DNA from: Solirubrobacter deserti
GTDB taxonomy: Bacteria > Actinomycetota > Thermoleophilia > Solirubrobacterales > Solirubrobacteraceae
Direction of reading: 5' to 3'
Length of the DNA: 64,000 bases
Assembly (NCBI RefSeq): GCF_003344625.1
Contig: NZ_QPKJ02000004.1
Span: forward strand, 496,001 to 560,000
Shown: piece after piece, positions 27,469 through 37,361 of the stretch
Layout of the letters: each line of letters starts with the position of its first letter
Numbering within the stretch: position 1 is the first letter of the stretch
Position numbers and translations under genes: made by a program
The notes under the pieces: model-generated
Told to the model about the DNA's origin: nothing
Databases searched by the model: none
Seen by the model: only the letters and a program-made list of their open reading frames with translations

Positions 27469-28245
27469 GACGCCGTAGATCCCCAGCGCGAGCAGCGCGA
27501 TCATGCCCGCGTACCAGCCGGCGCCGCCGCTCACGTCATCCGGGTGCAGCACCGGCAGCAGGAGCAGCAGCACGCACCAGCACGTCATCGTCGCGTAGCC
27601 GATGAACGCCTCGTGCGGCCGCCGCAGGCCGACCGCGCTGCTCACCAGCAGCGTGCCGAAGAGCGCGTACCAGGCGGCGACGGCGCGGGCGAGCAGCGGC
27701 GTGAGCGTCCACGGCCAGTGCTCGAGCAGGTCCTCGGGGAACAGGTACAGCGCGGCCGCGCCGATCAGCATCACCGTCCCGACCACGGCCGAGATCGCGC
27801 GCAGCCGCTTCAGCCGCGGGTCGGCCGGCGGCGCGGGCTCGGCGGCGCGGCGCTGGCGCCAGACCAGGAACGGCACCGCGAACGGCACGCCCACGTACAC
27901 GCCCGTCCACACCCACGTCAGCGGGTAGTCCCAGAAGAAGCGGTCCTCGTGGATGAACGTCGCCAGCGCGAGCGACGTCGCCAGCACCCACAGCGCGACC
28001 GGCAGCGTGGAGAACGTGCGCCACTCCCGCGCGCGCCAGAGCACGAGCCCGGTCGCGAGCGTGCCGGCGAGAAAGCCCGCGCCGATGAAGGCGGCGTTCA
28101 CGGGCGGCTTGATCGACCACGCGTAGTCCGTGTCCGCCAGGCCGGGGAGGAAGTAGAGCCAGACGCCGTTCGCGGCGGCGAGCACGAACAGGATCCAGAT
28201 GCCGGATCTCGTGAGCGGTTGCACCATCGCGGCGGACCGTCCCAC
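27433..28245 (-). CDS. multispanning membrane protein of unknown function
   Basis: The 270-residue product has about seven hydrophobic segments, a loop with FIHEDRFFWDYPLTWVWTG and a basic cytoplasmic loop near the middle (WRQRRAAEP). No catalytic motif is recognised. Start is uncertain: GTG 28245 or ATG 28227 (MVQPLTRSGIW). It lies ten bases after the acetoacetyl-CoA synthetase gene on the same strand and may be co-transcribed with it. Confidence 0.78.
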   Translation of the reverse strand: MGRSAAMVQPLTRSGIWILFVLAAANGVWLYFLPGLADTDYAWSIKPPVNAAFIGAGFLAGTLATGLVLWRAREWRTFSTLPVALWVLATSLALATFIHEDRFFWDYPLTWVWTGVYVGVPFAVPFLVWRQRRAAEPAPPADPRLKRLRAISAVVGTVMLIGAAALYLFPEDLLEHWPWTLTPLLARAVAAWYALFGTLLVSSAVGLRRPHEAFIGYATMTCWCVLLLLLPVLHPDDVSGGAGWYAGMIALLALGIYGVLRGAVGFPARA

Positions 28246-28254
28246 ACGCGGGCG

Positions 28255-30141
28255 TCACTGGGAAGTACGGCTAGCCGCCAGCTCCACGAAGGGATCGAGC
28301 GCCGCCGGGTTCGCGAGCGAGTCGCGGGAGGCGGCCTGGTCGGGCGGCGTGCCCATGAGGATGCGCTTGACGGGCAGCTCGAGCACCTTGCCCGAGAGCG
28401 TGCGCGGGACTTCAGAGACCTCGATCACGTCGCTCGGCACGTGGCGCGGCGAGCAGTCCTCGCGCACGCGCTTGCGGATCTCCGCGACGATCTCGTCCGT
28501 CAGCGGCTCACGCAGCACCACGAACAGCGGCATCCAGGCGTCCTCGCCCTCCACCGGCACGTCGACCACGAGCGCATCGGTCACCGCGTCCACGGCGAGC
28601 ACGGCGCGGTAGATCTCGGCCGTGCCCATGCGGATGCCGCCGCGGTTTATGGTCGCGTCGGAGCGGCCGGAGATGATCGCGGTGCCGCGCTCGGTGATCT
28701 CGATCCAATCCCCGTGGCGCCAGACGCCGGGATAGGTGTCGAAGTACGCGTCGCGGTACTTGGAGCCGTCCTCGTCGCCCCAGAAGTAGATCGGCATCGA
28801 GGGCATCGGCTTGGTCAGCACGAGCTCGCCCACCTGCCCGATGTGCGGCTTGCCCTCGGGGTCCCAGGACTCCACGGCGGCGCCGAGCGAACGCGCCTGC
28901 AGCTCGCCCTCGTACACGGGCAGCTCGGGCACGCCGCCGACGAACGCCGTGCACAGGTCGGTGCCGCCGCTCGTGCTGAACAGCCAGGTGTCGGAGCCGA
29001 CGTGCTCGTAGACCCAGCGGAAGCCGTCGGGGGACAGCGGGGAGCCGGTGGAGCCGACCGCGCGCAGGTCGGACAGGTCGCGGCCTTGAGCGGGCTCGAC
29101 GCCGCCCTTCATGCACGCGCCGATGTAGCTCGCGCTCGTCCCGAACGTCGTCATCCGCGTGCGGGCGGCGAAGTCCCACAGCGCGTCCAGCGACGGGTAG
29201 CCGGGCGAGCCGTCGTAGAGCAGGATCGTGGCCTCCGTGAGCAGCCCGCTCACGATGAAGTTCCACATCATCCAGCCGGTGGTGGTGAACCAGAAGAGCC
29301 GGTCGCCGGGCTGTGCGTCCACGTGCAGGTGCAGGACCTTCAGGTGCTCGAGCAGGATGCCGCCCTGGGACTGCACGATCGCCTTCGGCAGGCCGGTGGT
29401 GCCGGACGAGTACAGCACCCACAGCGGGTGGTCGAACGCGACGCGGTCGAACGTGAGCGGCTCTTCGGTGGCTGGGAAGTCGTCCTCGTCGAGGATCACC
29501 GTGCGCGCGCCCGGCATCGCGGCCGTGATCTGCTCGAGCGCCTCCGTGCGGTCGAACTCGCGGCCGTTGTAGCGGTAGCGGCGCACGGCGAGCAGGACCG
29601 TGGGCTCGATCTGCGCGAAGCGGTCGATGACGCTGCGCGGTCCGAAGTCCGGGGAGCAGCTCGACCACACCGCGCCGAGCGAAGCGGCGGCCAGGAACGC
29701 GGCGACGGTCTCCGGGATGTTCGGCAGGTAGGCCGCGACGCGATCGCCGCGCCCGACGCCGAGCGCCTTCAGCCCGGCCGCGAAGCGCGCCGTCTGCGCT
29801 CGCAGCTCGCCCCACGTGATGTGCGCGTCCTCGCGGTCCTCGCCGCCGGCGATGATCGCGAGCTGGTCGGGCTCACGGTCCGCGAACGCCTGCTCGGCGT
29901 AGTTGACGAGCGTGCCCGGGAACCACTGCGCGCCCGGCATGTCCGCCGACGCCAGCACCGTGTCGCCGCGCTGGAAGCGGCTGTAGCGATCCCAGATCGA
30001 GGCCCAGAACGCCTCGGTCTCGGTGACCGACCAGCGCCACAGCGCGTCATAGGACTCGAACCCGCGTTCGCGGCGGTAGGCGCCGAGCGCGCAGCGCTGC
30101 AGGAGAGCGTCAGGCGGGGTCCACAGCACCGGGGGCGTCAT
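28255..30141 (-). CDS. acetoacetyl-CoA synthetase
   Basis: The 628-residue enzyme (AacS type) activates acetoacetate to acetoacetyl-CoA with ATP, linking ketone-body or PHB breakdown and leucine degradation to CoA metabolism. It has the N-terminal WAS/ACS region (WRWSVTETEAFWASIWD), the P-loop LYSSGTTGLPKAI, GWMMWNF, STSGGTDLC, a YFWGDEDGSKYRDAYF stretch typical of AacS, and the C-terminal lysine in LSGKVLELPVK. No Shine-Dalgarno sequence or -10 box is obvious. The HipA-like kinase is divergent, 21 bases away. Confidence 0.94.
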   Translation of the reverse strand: MTPPVLWTPPDALLQRCALGAYRRERGFESYDALWRWSVTETEAFWASIWDRYSRFQRGDTVLASADMPGAQWFPGTLVNYAEQAFADREPDQLAIIAGGEDREDAHITWGELRAQTARFAAGLKALGVGRGDRVAAYLPNIPETVAAFLAAASLGAVWSSCSPDFGPRSVIDRFAQIEPTVLLAVRRYRYNGREFDRTEALEQITAAMPGARTVILDEDDFPATEEPLTFDRVAFDHPLWVLYSSGTTGLPKAIVQSQGGILLEHLKVLHLHVDAQPGDRLFWFTTTGWMMWNFIVSGLLTEATILLYDGSPGYPSLDALWDFAARTRMTTFGTSASYIGACMKGGVEPAQGRDLSDLRAVGSTGSPLSPDGFRWVYEHVGSDTWLFSTSGGTDLCTAFVGGVPELPVYEGELQARSLGAAVESWDPEGKPHIGQVGELVLTKPMPSMPIYFWGDEDGSKYRDAYFDTYPGVWRHGDWIEITERGTAIISGRSDATINRGGIRMGTAEIYRAVLAVDAVTDALVVDVPVEGEDAWMPLFVVLREPLTDEIVAEIRKRVREDCSPRHVPSDVIEVSEVPRTLSGKVLELPVKRILMGTPPDQAASRDSLANPAALDPFVELAASRTSQ

Positions 30142-30162
30142 GAGTTCGCCATCATCTCACGC

Positions 30163-30867
30163 GTGCTGCGTACGGTGACCGCCACGCGCTACGTCACCCC
30201 GCTGCGCGAGGGAGGGTCGCTGCCGGGCCTGGTCGAGGCCGACGACGACGGCCTCTACGTGCTCAAGTTCCGCGGCGCGGGGCAGGGGCCGAAGGCGCTG
30301 GCGGCCGAGATCGTGGCCGGCGAGCTCGCGCGCGATCTGGGGCTGCCGGTGCCCGAGCTCGTGCTGCTCGAGCTCGATCCCGCGCTCGGGGCCGCGGAGC
30401 CGGACCCGGAGATCCAGGAGCTCATCCAGGCCTCAGCCGGCATCAACCTCGGCGTCGACTTCCTGCCCGGCTCGCTGCCGTATGACCCGACCGACCCACC
30501 GGACGCCGACCTCGCCGCCGATGTCGTCTGGCTGGACGCGCTGATCACCAACGTGGACCGCACGCCGCGCAACCCGAACCTGCTGCGCTGGCACGGGAAC
30601 CTGTGGCTGATCGACCACGGCGCCTCGCTGTACGCGTTCCACGGGCCCGATCCACTGAGCCGCGCGCGCGGCGCGTTCCCGCCGATCCGCGACCACGTGC
30701 TGCTGCCGGCGGCGTCGAGCGTCGCGGCCGCGGACGAGCGGCTCGCGGGCAGGGCCGACCCGGCGCGGGCGGCCTCGCTCGTCCCCGAGGAGTGGGCTGA
30801 CGGCAGCGCCTACGGCGAGTTCCTGACCCAGCGCCTGGATGCGCCGCGGGTGTGGGCCGATGTCTGA
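30163..30867 (+). CDS. HipA-like kinase domain protein
   Basis: The 234-residue product resembles the compact HipA-like kinase family (HipA_2). It has an ATP-lysine region YVLKFRGAGQG, the catalytic loop ITNVDRTPRNPN and the metal motif LIDHGASL. It lacks the N-terminal domain of true HipA and no HipB-type antitoxin is adjacent. GTG 30163 is chosen, with CATCAT seven bases before as a weak -10; GTG 30175 is the alternative. It overlaps the DUF3037 gene by 8 bp, a conserved pairing. The substrate is unknown. Confidence 0.82.
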   Translation: MLRTVTATRYVTPLREGGSLPGLVEADDDGLYVLKFRGAGQGPKALAAEIVAGELARDLGLPVPELVLLELDPALGAAEPDPEIQELIQASAGINLGVDFLPGSLPYDPTDPPDADLAADVVWLDALITNVDRTPRNPNLLRWHGNLWLIDHGASLYAFHGPDPLSRARGAFPPIRDHVLLPAASSVAAADERLAGRADPARAASLVPEEWADGSAYGEFLTQRLDAPRVWADV

Positions 30868-31246
30868 GCGCAAGCCGTTCCAGTACGCGGCGTTGCGGAT
30901 CGTCCCGCGTGTGGAGCGCGGCGAGGCGGTCAACGCCGGCGTGGTGCTGTTCTGCCGCCCGCTGCGGTTCCTGGGTGCCAAGACGCAGCTCGACGAGGCG
31001 CTGCTGCGGGCGCTGGCCCCCGACTGCGAGCCGGTGGCCGTGGCCAAGACGCTGACGATGATGGAGCGGATCGCCGCGGGGGACCCGGACGGCGGGCCGA
31101 TCGCGCAGCTGCCGCCCTCCGAGCGCTTCCACTGGCTCGTCGCGCCCGCGAGCACGATCGTCCAGCCCGGGCCGGTGCACACGGGCCTCACGAGCGATCC
31201 GGTCGCAGAGCTCGACCGGCTGTTCGTGCGGCTTGTGGAACGGTAA
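30860..31246 (+). CDS. DUF3037 family protein
   Basis: The 128-residue product begins FQYAALRIVPRVERGEAVN, the hallmark of DUF3037, and continues NAGVVLFCRPLRFLGAK. The family has no known function but repeatedly follows HipA-like kinase genes, as here, where its ATG lies inside the end of the kinase gene. The pair is probably one functional unit, perhaps kinase plus substrate or regulator. Confidence 0.85.
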   Translation: MSERKPFQYAALRIVPRVERGEAVNAGVVLFCRPLRFLGAKTQLDEALLRALAPDCEPVAVAKTLTMMERIAAGDPDGGPIAQLPPSERFHWLVAPASTIVQPGPVHTGLTSDPVAELDRLFVRLVER

Positions 31247-31296
31247 GGGGTTCACGTCCGTATAGCGGGTGTGACGCGTAGACTCGTGGAAGCCGG

Positions 31297-31808
31297 ATGC
31301 CCTACCTGACGTGTTCCAGCTGTGGCTCGCGGACGTATGTCGTGAGCGAAGGGTCGTGCCCCTCGTGTGGGACCGCGCTCCGGCGGTCCTCGCCCGCGGG
31401 CCCGCGCAGCGCGGCCGACGACCAGATCCGGGCGAAGCTCGCGATGGCGATGCGCGAGCTGCGCGCCGACACCGCGCTGTTGACCGAGGTCCGCGACGGG
31501 CACGAGCACATCCGCTGGCAGGCGGGCTCGGGGCCGTATGTCGGCCGCTCGGTCCCGCTTCAGGACACGGTGTGCGAGCGCCTGCTGAGCGGGCAGATCG
31601 ACCATGTGGTGGCCGACACCGCGGACGAGCCGGCGCTCGCGGGCGTGCAGGTGGGCGAGATCCGTGCCTATATCGGCGTGCCGTTCACCACCGCCGACGC
31701 GCGCGCCTACGTGCTGTGCTGTCTCGCGCACGAGGTCCGGCCGGACCTCGGCGAGGCGGACGTGCGCTTCCTGCAGGGGATCGTCGAGAGCGTGCGGCAG
31801 GCGCTCGC

Positions 31809-31812
<4 letters not shown>
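31297..31812 (+). CDS. zinc-ribbon and GAF-domain protein
   Basis: The 171-residue product has an N-terminal CSSCGSRTYVVSEGSCPSCG zinc ribbon and a GAF domain (about 45-170) with the VPLQDTVCERLLSG and GEIRAYIGVPF signatures. There is no output domain, so it is likely a signal-binding partner. TAGACT (31279-31284) lies twelve bases before the ATG, giving at most a very short leader. It starts a five-gene run in which each start overlaps the previous stop. Confidence 0.85.
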
Positions 31813-32848
<1,036 letters not shown>

Positions 32849-32852
<4 letters not shown>

Positions 32853-33991
32853 AGCGGTTCGTCCTGCTCGCGCTGCTCGTCTTCGCCGCGTGCGGCGAGG
32901 CGGAAGTCGACCGCCGGCGGCCTCCGGAGCCGGCGCCGTCCGGCATCCAGCTGCAGGAGGTCGCCGCGTTCGACTCGCCCGTGTATGTGACCGCGCCGCC
33001 TGGCGATGACCGGCTGTTCGTGGTCGAGCAGGGCGGCGCGATCCGCATCCACGACGGCGAGCGGACGCTCGAATCGCCGTTCCTGGACATCTCCGACCGG
33101 ATCGAGGCGGGCGGCGAGCAGGGCTTGCTCGGGCTCGCGTTCCCGCCCGACTACGACCGGACGGGCCTGTTCTACGTCTATTACACGGCGCAGGACGGGG
33201 CGAACACGCTCGCCGAGTTCCGGCGCGAGGACGGCGACAGCGCCGATCCGCGCTCCGGGCGCGTCCTGTTCGCCGTCGAGGACGACGAGGTCAACCACAA
33301 CGGCGGGATGATCACGTTCGGGCCCGACGACCGGCTCTACGTCGGCATGGGCGACGGCGGCGGCAGCGGCGACCAGCACGGCGAGATCGGCAACGGGCAG
33401 GCGCTGGACACGCTGCTGGGCAAGATCCTGCGCATCGACCCGCGGCCCCACGGCGAACGGCCGTACACGATCCCCGAAGACAATCCGTTCGTGGATCGCG
33501 AGGGCGCGCGCGGGGAGATCTTCGCGTACGGCCTGCGCAACCCGTGGCGCTTCTCGTTCGACCGCGCGACGGGCGACCTGACGATCGGGGACGTGGGGCA
33601 GAACGCGGTCGAGGAGATCTCGTACGTGCCGTTCGAAGAGGCGTCCGGCGCGAACTTCGGTTGGCGCGTCTTCGAGGGCTCCGCCCGGTTCACCGACGGC
33701 GAGCAGGCCGAGGGCGCGATCCCGCCCGCGGTCGACGAGGGCCACGACATCGGCAACTGCTCGATCACCGGCGGCTACGTCGTCCGCGACACGGGCCTGC
33801 CGCGCTGGGTGGGGCGCTACGTCTACGGCGACTTCTGTCGCGGCGTGCTCCGGACGGTCCAGCTTCCCGACGGCGAGCCGCAGGACACCGGGCTCGAGGT
33901 CGAGCAGCTGTCGTCGTTCGGCGAGGACGCGGGCGGACGCCTCTACGCGGTGTCGCTGAACGGGCCGGTCTACCGGATCCTCCTGGGATGA
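32849..33991 (+). CDS. lipoprotein PQQ-dependent sugar dehydrogenase-like protein 2 (GSDH family)
   Basis: The 380-residue paralogue carries a lipobox (LLVFAACG), so it is probably anchored to the membrane outside, unlike the free form upstream. It has the same propeller motifs (VNHNGGMITFGPDDRLY, GMGDGGGSGD, AYGLRNPWRFSFDRATGDL) plus an extra loop around PHGERPYTIPEDNPF. The ATG overlaps the stop of the first copy (ATGA). The pair suggests duplication followed by a change of location. Confidence 0.92.
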
Positions 33992-34680
33992 TCACGCGCG
34001 TTCGCGCCGACAACCCGTCGCCGCTCACGCTCTCGGGCACGAACACCTACGTGGTCGAAGAGGCATGGGTCATCGACCCCGGGCCGCTCTTCGAACCGCA
34101 TCTGGACGCGGTGGTGGCGGCCGTGGCGGCCCCGGCGGGCGTGCTCGTCACCCATTCGCACGCAGACCACTCCGAGGCCGCGGGCGAGCTGGCGGACCGG
34201 CTCGGCGTGCCGGTGGTCGACGGGCTGGCGGACGGGGACCGGATCGGGCCGTTCGACGTGCTGCACATCCCGGGCCATGCCGACGACCACCTCGTCTTCG
34301 TCGCGGGCCGGCACGCGTTCACGGGCGACGTCGTGCTCGGCGAGGGCAGCGTGTTCGTCAGCGGGCGCCTGCGCGAGTACCTGGACGGGTTGCGGCGGCT
34401 GCGGGCGCTCGGGCTGGAGCGCATCCATCCGGGGCACGGGGACGAGATCGACGACCCGCAAGCCAAGCTGGACGAGTACCTCGCGCACCGGGCCGAGCGA
34501 GAGCGCAAGCTGGTGGCGGCGCTGGAGGCCGGTGTGGCGCCGGACGACGCGGAAGCGCTGCTCGACGCCGCGTGGCCCGACGCGCCCGTGGAGGTGCGCC
34601 CGTTCGCCGCGATCACGCTGCGGGCGCATCTGGGCAAGCTGCGAGAAGAAGGGCGTCTCGGGGTACCCCCGAGCGCATGA
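33988..34680 (+). CDS. metallo-beta-lactamase fold hydrolase (LACTB2-like)
   Basis: The 230-residue product has the MBL zinc motif THSHADHSEAA (HxHxDH), HIPGHADDHLVF, FTGDVVLGEGS and HPGHGDEI, with a C-terminal helical extension typical of the LACTB2/glyoxalase II-like group. Substrates in this group include thioesters and RNA, so the function is open. Its start overlaps the previous stop (ATGA), tying it to the sugar-dehydrogenase operon. Confidence 0.9.
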   Translation: MITRVRADNPSPLTLSGTNTYVVEEAWVIDPGPLFEPHLDAVVAAVAAPAGVLVTHSHADHSEAAGELADRLGVPVVDGLADGDRIGPFDVLHIPGHADDHLVFVAGRHAFTGDVVLGEGSVFVSGRLREYLDGLRRLRALGLERIHPGHGDEIDDPQAKLDEYLAHRAERERKLVAALEAGVAPDDAEALLDAAWPDAPVEVRPFAAITLRAHLGKLREEGRLGVPPSA

Positions 34681-34769
34681 AGAACCGAGACTACGCCCTG
34701 GTCGGTGGCGTGTTCGCCGTCGCGATCCTGATGACGATCGTCGTGTCGGTCATGCTCCTGCTGCTGTGA
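34677..34769 (+). CDS. 30-residue single-span membrane peptide
   Basis: The ATG overlaps the MBL stop (ATGA). The peptide has a charged start (MKNRDY) and one hydrophobic helix (ALVGGVFAVAILMTIVVSVM, then LLLL). It would be a small inner-membrane peptide. The coupling and the clean helix make it credible despite its size. The 3' end overlaps the convergent dehydrogenase gene by 20 bp. Confidence 0.6.
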   Translation: MKNRDYALVGGVFAVAILMTIVVSVMLLLL

Positions 34770-35796
34770 GCCGCTCGCGGCCCAGCTGCAGCGCGGCCTG
34801 CAGTGGCGTCGTGTTGCTCGCGGTCGCGGAGTCGAAGATCTGGCGCAGGGTGTCGCCGACGGCGCGGACGTTGGTGTCCGCCGAGGCGGTGTCGTAGCCG
34901 CCCGGCTCGAGCTCGACCGCGATGTTGATCAGGCCGCCCGCGTTGCAGACGAAGTCGGGCGCCCACAGGATGCCGCGCTCGGCGAGCGCCTGATCGAGCT
35001 CGTCGGAAGCGAGCTGGTTGTTGGCCGCGCCGGCGATCGCCTTGCACCGCAGGGCGGGGACCGTGTCGTCGTTGAGCACGCCGCCGAGCGCGCACGGGGC
35101 GACCACGTCGACCTCGGCGGTCAAGGCGCTGTGCGGATCGGTCCAGGTCGCGCCCAGGCGCTCGGCGAGCTCGCGCTTGCCCTGGTCGACGTCCGCGACG
35201 ATCAGCTGCGCGCCGCCCTCGTGCAGGAGCTCGGCCAGACGCCCGCCGACGCTGCCGAGCCCGATCACGGCGACGGTGCGGCCGCTCAGGTCGCTGGTGC
35301 CGAACGCGTACTCGCACGTCGTGCGCAGGGAGACCTCGCAGCCGAGCGCCGTCCACGGGCTCGGGTCGCCCGAGCCGGACGCGAGCCCGGTGACGTGCTG
35401 GGTCCGCGTGGCGATGACGTCCATCGCCTCCTCGGACGTCCCCACGTCCTCGGCGGTCAGGTAGTCACCGCCGAGCGCCTCGACCGTGTCGCCGAAGTCC
35501 AGCAGCGCCGCCTCGTGCCGCTCAGGCGAGAGCACGGGTTCGTCCGGCCGCAGCATGATCACGCCCTTGCCGCCCCCGAGCGGGAGTCCCGCCACGGCGG
35601 CCTTGAACGTCATCGCGCGGCTGAGCCGCAGCACGTCCCGCATCGCGGCGCGGGAGTCGTCGTAGGTCCACATCCGGCACCCGCCGAGCGCGGGCCCGCG
35701 CGCCGTGCTGTGCACGGCGACCATCGTGAACAGCCCGGACCGCCGTCCGCGCCGGACCAGCAACGTCTCGTGTGCGAGGGGCTCCGGATAGTCGAT
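34750..35796 (-). CDS. leucine-type amino acid dehydrogenase (Glu/Leu/Phe/Val family), probable ATC start
   Basis: The 348-residue enzyme deaminates branched-chain or aromatic amino acids with NAD+. It has ARGPALGGCRMWTY, the catalytic lysine in LPLGGGKGVI, TAEDVGTS, the Rossmann motif VIGLGSVGGRLAELL and PDFVCNAGGLINIA. In this frame no ATG, GTG or TTG lies between 35890 and the TTG at 35763, which would remove the conserved HETLLV strand. An ATC at 35796 is seven bases after TAGGGT, the same geometry as the leaderless genes here, so I set the start there. The gene is convergent with the 30-residue peptide. Confidence 0.88.
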   Translation of the reverse strand: MDYPEPLAHETLLVRRGRRSGLFTMVAVHSTARGPALGGCRMWTYDDSRAAMRDVLRLSRAMTFKAAVAGLPLGGGKGVIMLRPDEPVLSPERHEAALLDFGDTVEALGGDYLTAEDVGTSEEAMDVIATRTQHVTGLASGSGDPSPWTALGCEVSLRTTCEYAFGTSDLSGRTVAVIGLGSVGGRLAELLHEGGAQLIVADVDQGKRELAERLGATWTDPHSALTAEVDVVAPCALGGVLNDDTVPALRCKAIAGAANNQLASDELDQALAERGILWAPDFVCNAGGLINIAVELEPGGYDTASADTNVRAVGDTLRQIFDSATASNTTPLQAALQLGRERLTAAGA

Positions 35797-35809
35797 GGCG
35801 CGGACCCTA
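35797..35809 (-). promoter_or_regulatory. -10 box of the leucine-type dehydrogenase gene
   Basis: TAGGGT (complement of 35804-35809) followed by seven bases and then ATC. The spacing equals that of other leaderless starts in the window, which supports the unusual ATC. Confidence 0.45.
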
Positions 35810-35890
35810 GCGAGCCGCGCCCCGCGGAGCCGACGGCGGCGTGGCTGAGTCGGACGAATGGGGGGGTGCGCGTGGGGCCGCGCGACGAGC

Positions 35891-37330
35891 TCAGCCGGCC
35901 GGCGGCGGGGCGGGGGCGCCGCCCGTGCCGGGCGGGGCGGGCGGTGCCGACTCGACCGCGGGGGTCTCCGCGGCCGGGGTCGCCGGCGCGGTCGTCGGCG
36001 CGGGGGTGACGGTCTCGCTGACCGGCGCGGGCGTCTCGACCGGCGGGGCGGGCGTCGCCACCGGCGGCGCGTCCGGAGCGCGGGTGCCGCCCGCCTCGGC
36101 CTGCGGGTCGACGGCGATGGCGGGCGTGATGTCGTCCTCGACCGCGGGGGCCTTGGTCTCTGCCGGCGGCGCGGGGACGCCCTTCTCGGACGCCTTGAGC
36201 TCGGCGACGTGCTCCTGCTTGCGGTTGCGCTGGCCCTCTGCGGCCGCGGCGGCGGCAACGGGGGCGGCGGCGGACGTGATCGGCTGCGGGCGACCGCGCG
36301 GCTCGGCCACGACGGGCGCGACGACCTCCGGCTTGGCGGCGGCCTTCGCCTTCACGGGCTCTTGCTCGGTTTGCGCGGCGGGCGGCGCCGACTTCTCCAC
36401 GATCTTGTGCTGGACCTCGACCGCGCCGCCCGTGGCGATCGCGGCGGTGCACACGACCGCGGCGACCTTGCACGCGGCGGCCCCGCCACCGGCGGCGCCG
36501 GCTGCGGCGCCACCGGCACCGCCGCCGACCCCGATCAGCTTGGCGGCCAGCGCGAACGGCGCGAAGCCGACCGGCGTCAGCGCCGCGAAGGAACGCTTCA
36601 TGCCGCGCAGCGCGCCGCGGTACTCGCTGCACGCTTCGCAGGTCTTCATGTGCTTGCGGGCACGGCCGGACGCCTTCACGCCGCGGTCGTAGGAGCGCAT
36701 CAGGTCCGCGCGGATCTCGGTGCAGTCGGCGTCGCGTGCCTCCTGCGCCTCCACCAGCCCGACGCGGGCGCGGACGAGCAGGGACTTGACGGCGGGGACG
36801 GTGACGTCCAGTGCGACCGCCAGGTCGGCGTAGGTCATGCCGTCTATCTCGCGCATGAGCAGGGCGGAGCGCTGCTGCTCGGGCAGGGCGGCGACGTCCA
36901 GCACGAGCTGGCGGAGGTCGTCGCGGCGCTGGGCCTCCTCGACCGGATCGTGCAGCGGCTTGCGCGAGACCTCGAAGAGCTCGGCGGCGGGCGGGATCGG
37001 ACGGCGGAGATGGTCGATGCAGCGGTTGTGGGCGACGCGGTACAGCCACGCGCGCACGTTCATCTCGCGGTTGTCGTTGCGCAGCGCGCCGTACGCGCGC
37101 ACGAACACGTCCTGCAACACGTCCTCGGCGTCCTGGCGCGAACCGGCCGAGAGCATCTGGCGTACGTAGGCGAACAGCCGCTGGCGGTAGCGATCATGCA
37201 GCACGCGGAACGCTTCGTCGTTGCCGCCACGGAACGCCGCGAGCAGCTGCTCGTCCGAGCGCAACCGCAGCAGCGACCCGCCGAGGGCGCGGCGGGGTAA
37301 GGCTGGGGCGTGGACTGCTGAGGCTTCCAT
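35891..37330 (-). CDS. second ECF-type sigma factor fused to zinc finger, membrane segment and Pro/Ala tail
   Basis: The 479-residue product has sigma region 2 (about 25-95, LLAAFRGGNDEAFRVLHDRY, then DAEDVLQDVFVRAYGALR) and region 4 (about 157-193, GMTYADLAVALDVTVPAVKS). A zinc motif HMKTCEAC follows near residue 230, then a hydrophobic stretch rich in Ala/Gly (about 255-300) and a 180-residue Pro/Ala/Glu tail. The architecture parallels the gene at 19589, but the sequences differ. ATG 37330 has AGGAG five bases upstream. No anti-sigma gene is adjacent, so the fused zinc finger may act in cis (inferred). Confidence 0.88.
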   Translation of the reverse strand: MEASAVHAPALPRRALGGSLLRLRSDEQLLAAFRGGNDEAFRVLHDRYRQRLFAYVRQMLSAGSRQDAEDVLQDVFVRAYGALRNDNREMNVRAWLYRVAHNRCIDHLRRPIPPAAELFEVSRKPLHDPVEEAQRRDDLRQLVLDVAALPEQQRSALLMREIDGMTYADLAVALDVTVPAVKSLLVRARVGLVEAQEARDADCTEIRADLMRSYDRGVKASGRARKHMKTCEACSEYRGALRGMKRSFAALTPVGFAPFALAAKLIGVGGGAGGAAAGAAGGGAAACKVAAVVCTAAIATGGAVEVQHKIVEKSAPPAAQTEQEPVKAKAAAKPEVVAPVVAEPRGRPQPITSAAAPVAAAAAAEGQRNRKQEHVAELKASEKGVPAPPAETKAPAVEDDITPAIAVDPQAEAGGTRAPDAPPVATPAPPVETPAPVSETVTPAPTTAPATPAAETPAVESAPPAPPGTGGAPAPPPAG

Positions 37331-37361
37331 TAGGGCTCCTGACGCTGCCGTCCCGGCGACT

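Noticed and set aside
27544..30162. A very long open plus-strand frame running into the HipA-like gene
   Set aside because: It is antisense to the membrane protein and aacS genes, is Arg/His/Gln-rich low-complexity sequence and reflects GC codon bias. Only the part from 30163 resembles a real protein.
30163..31246. Calling the HipA-like/DUF3037 pair a classical HipBA toxin-antitoxin module
   Set aside because: There is no HipB-type DNA-binding antitoxin, the kinase lacks the HipA N-terminal domain and DUF3037 has no HTH.
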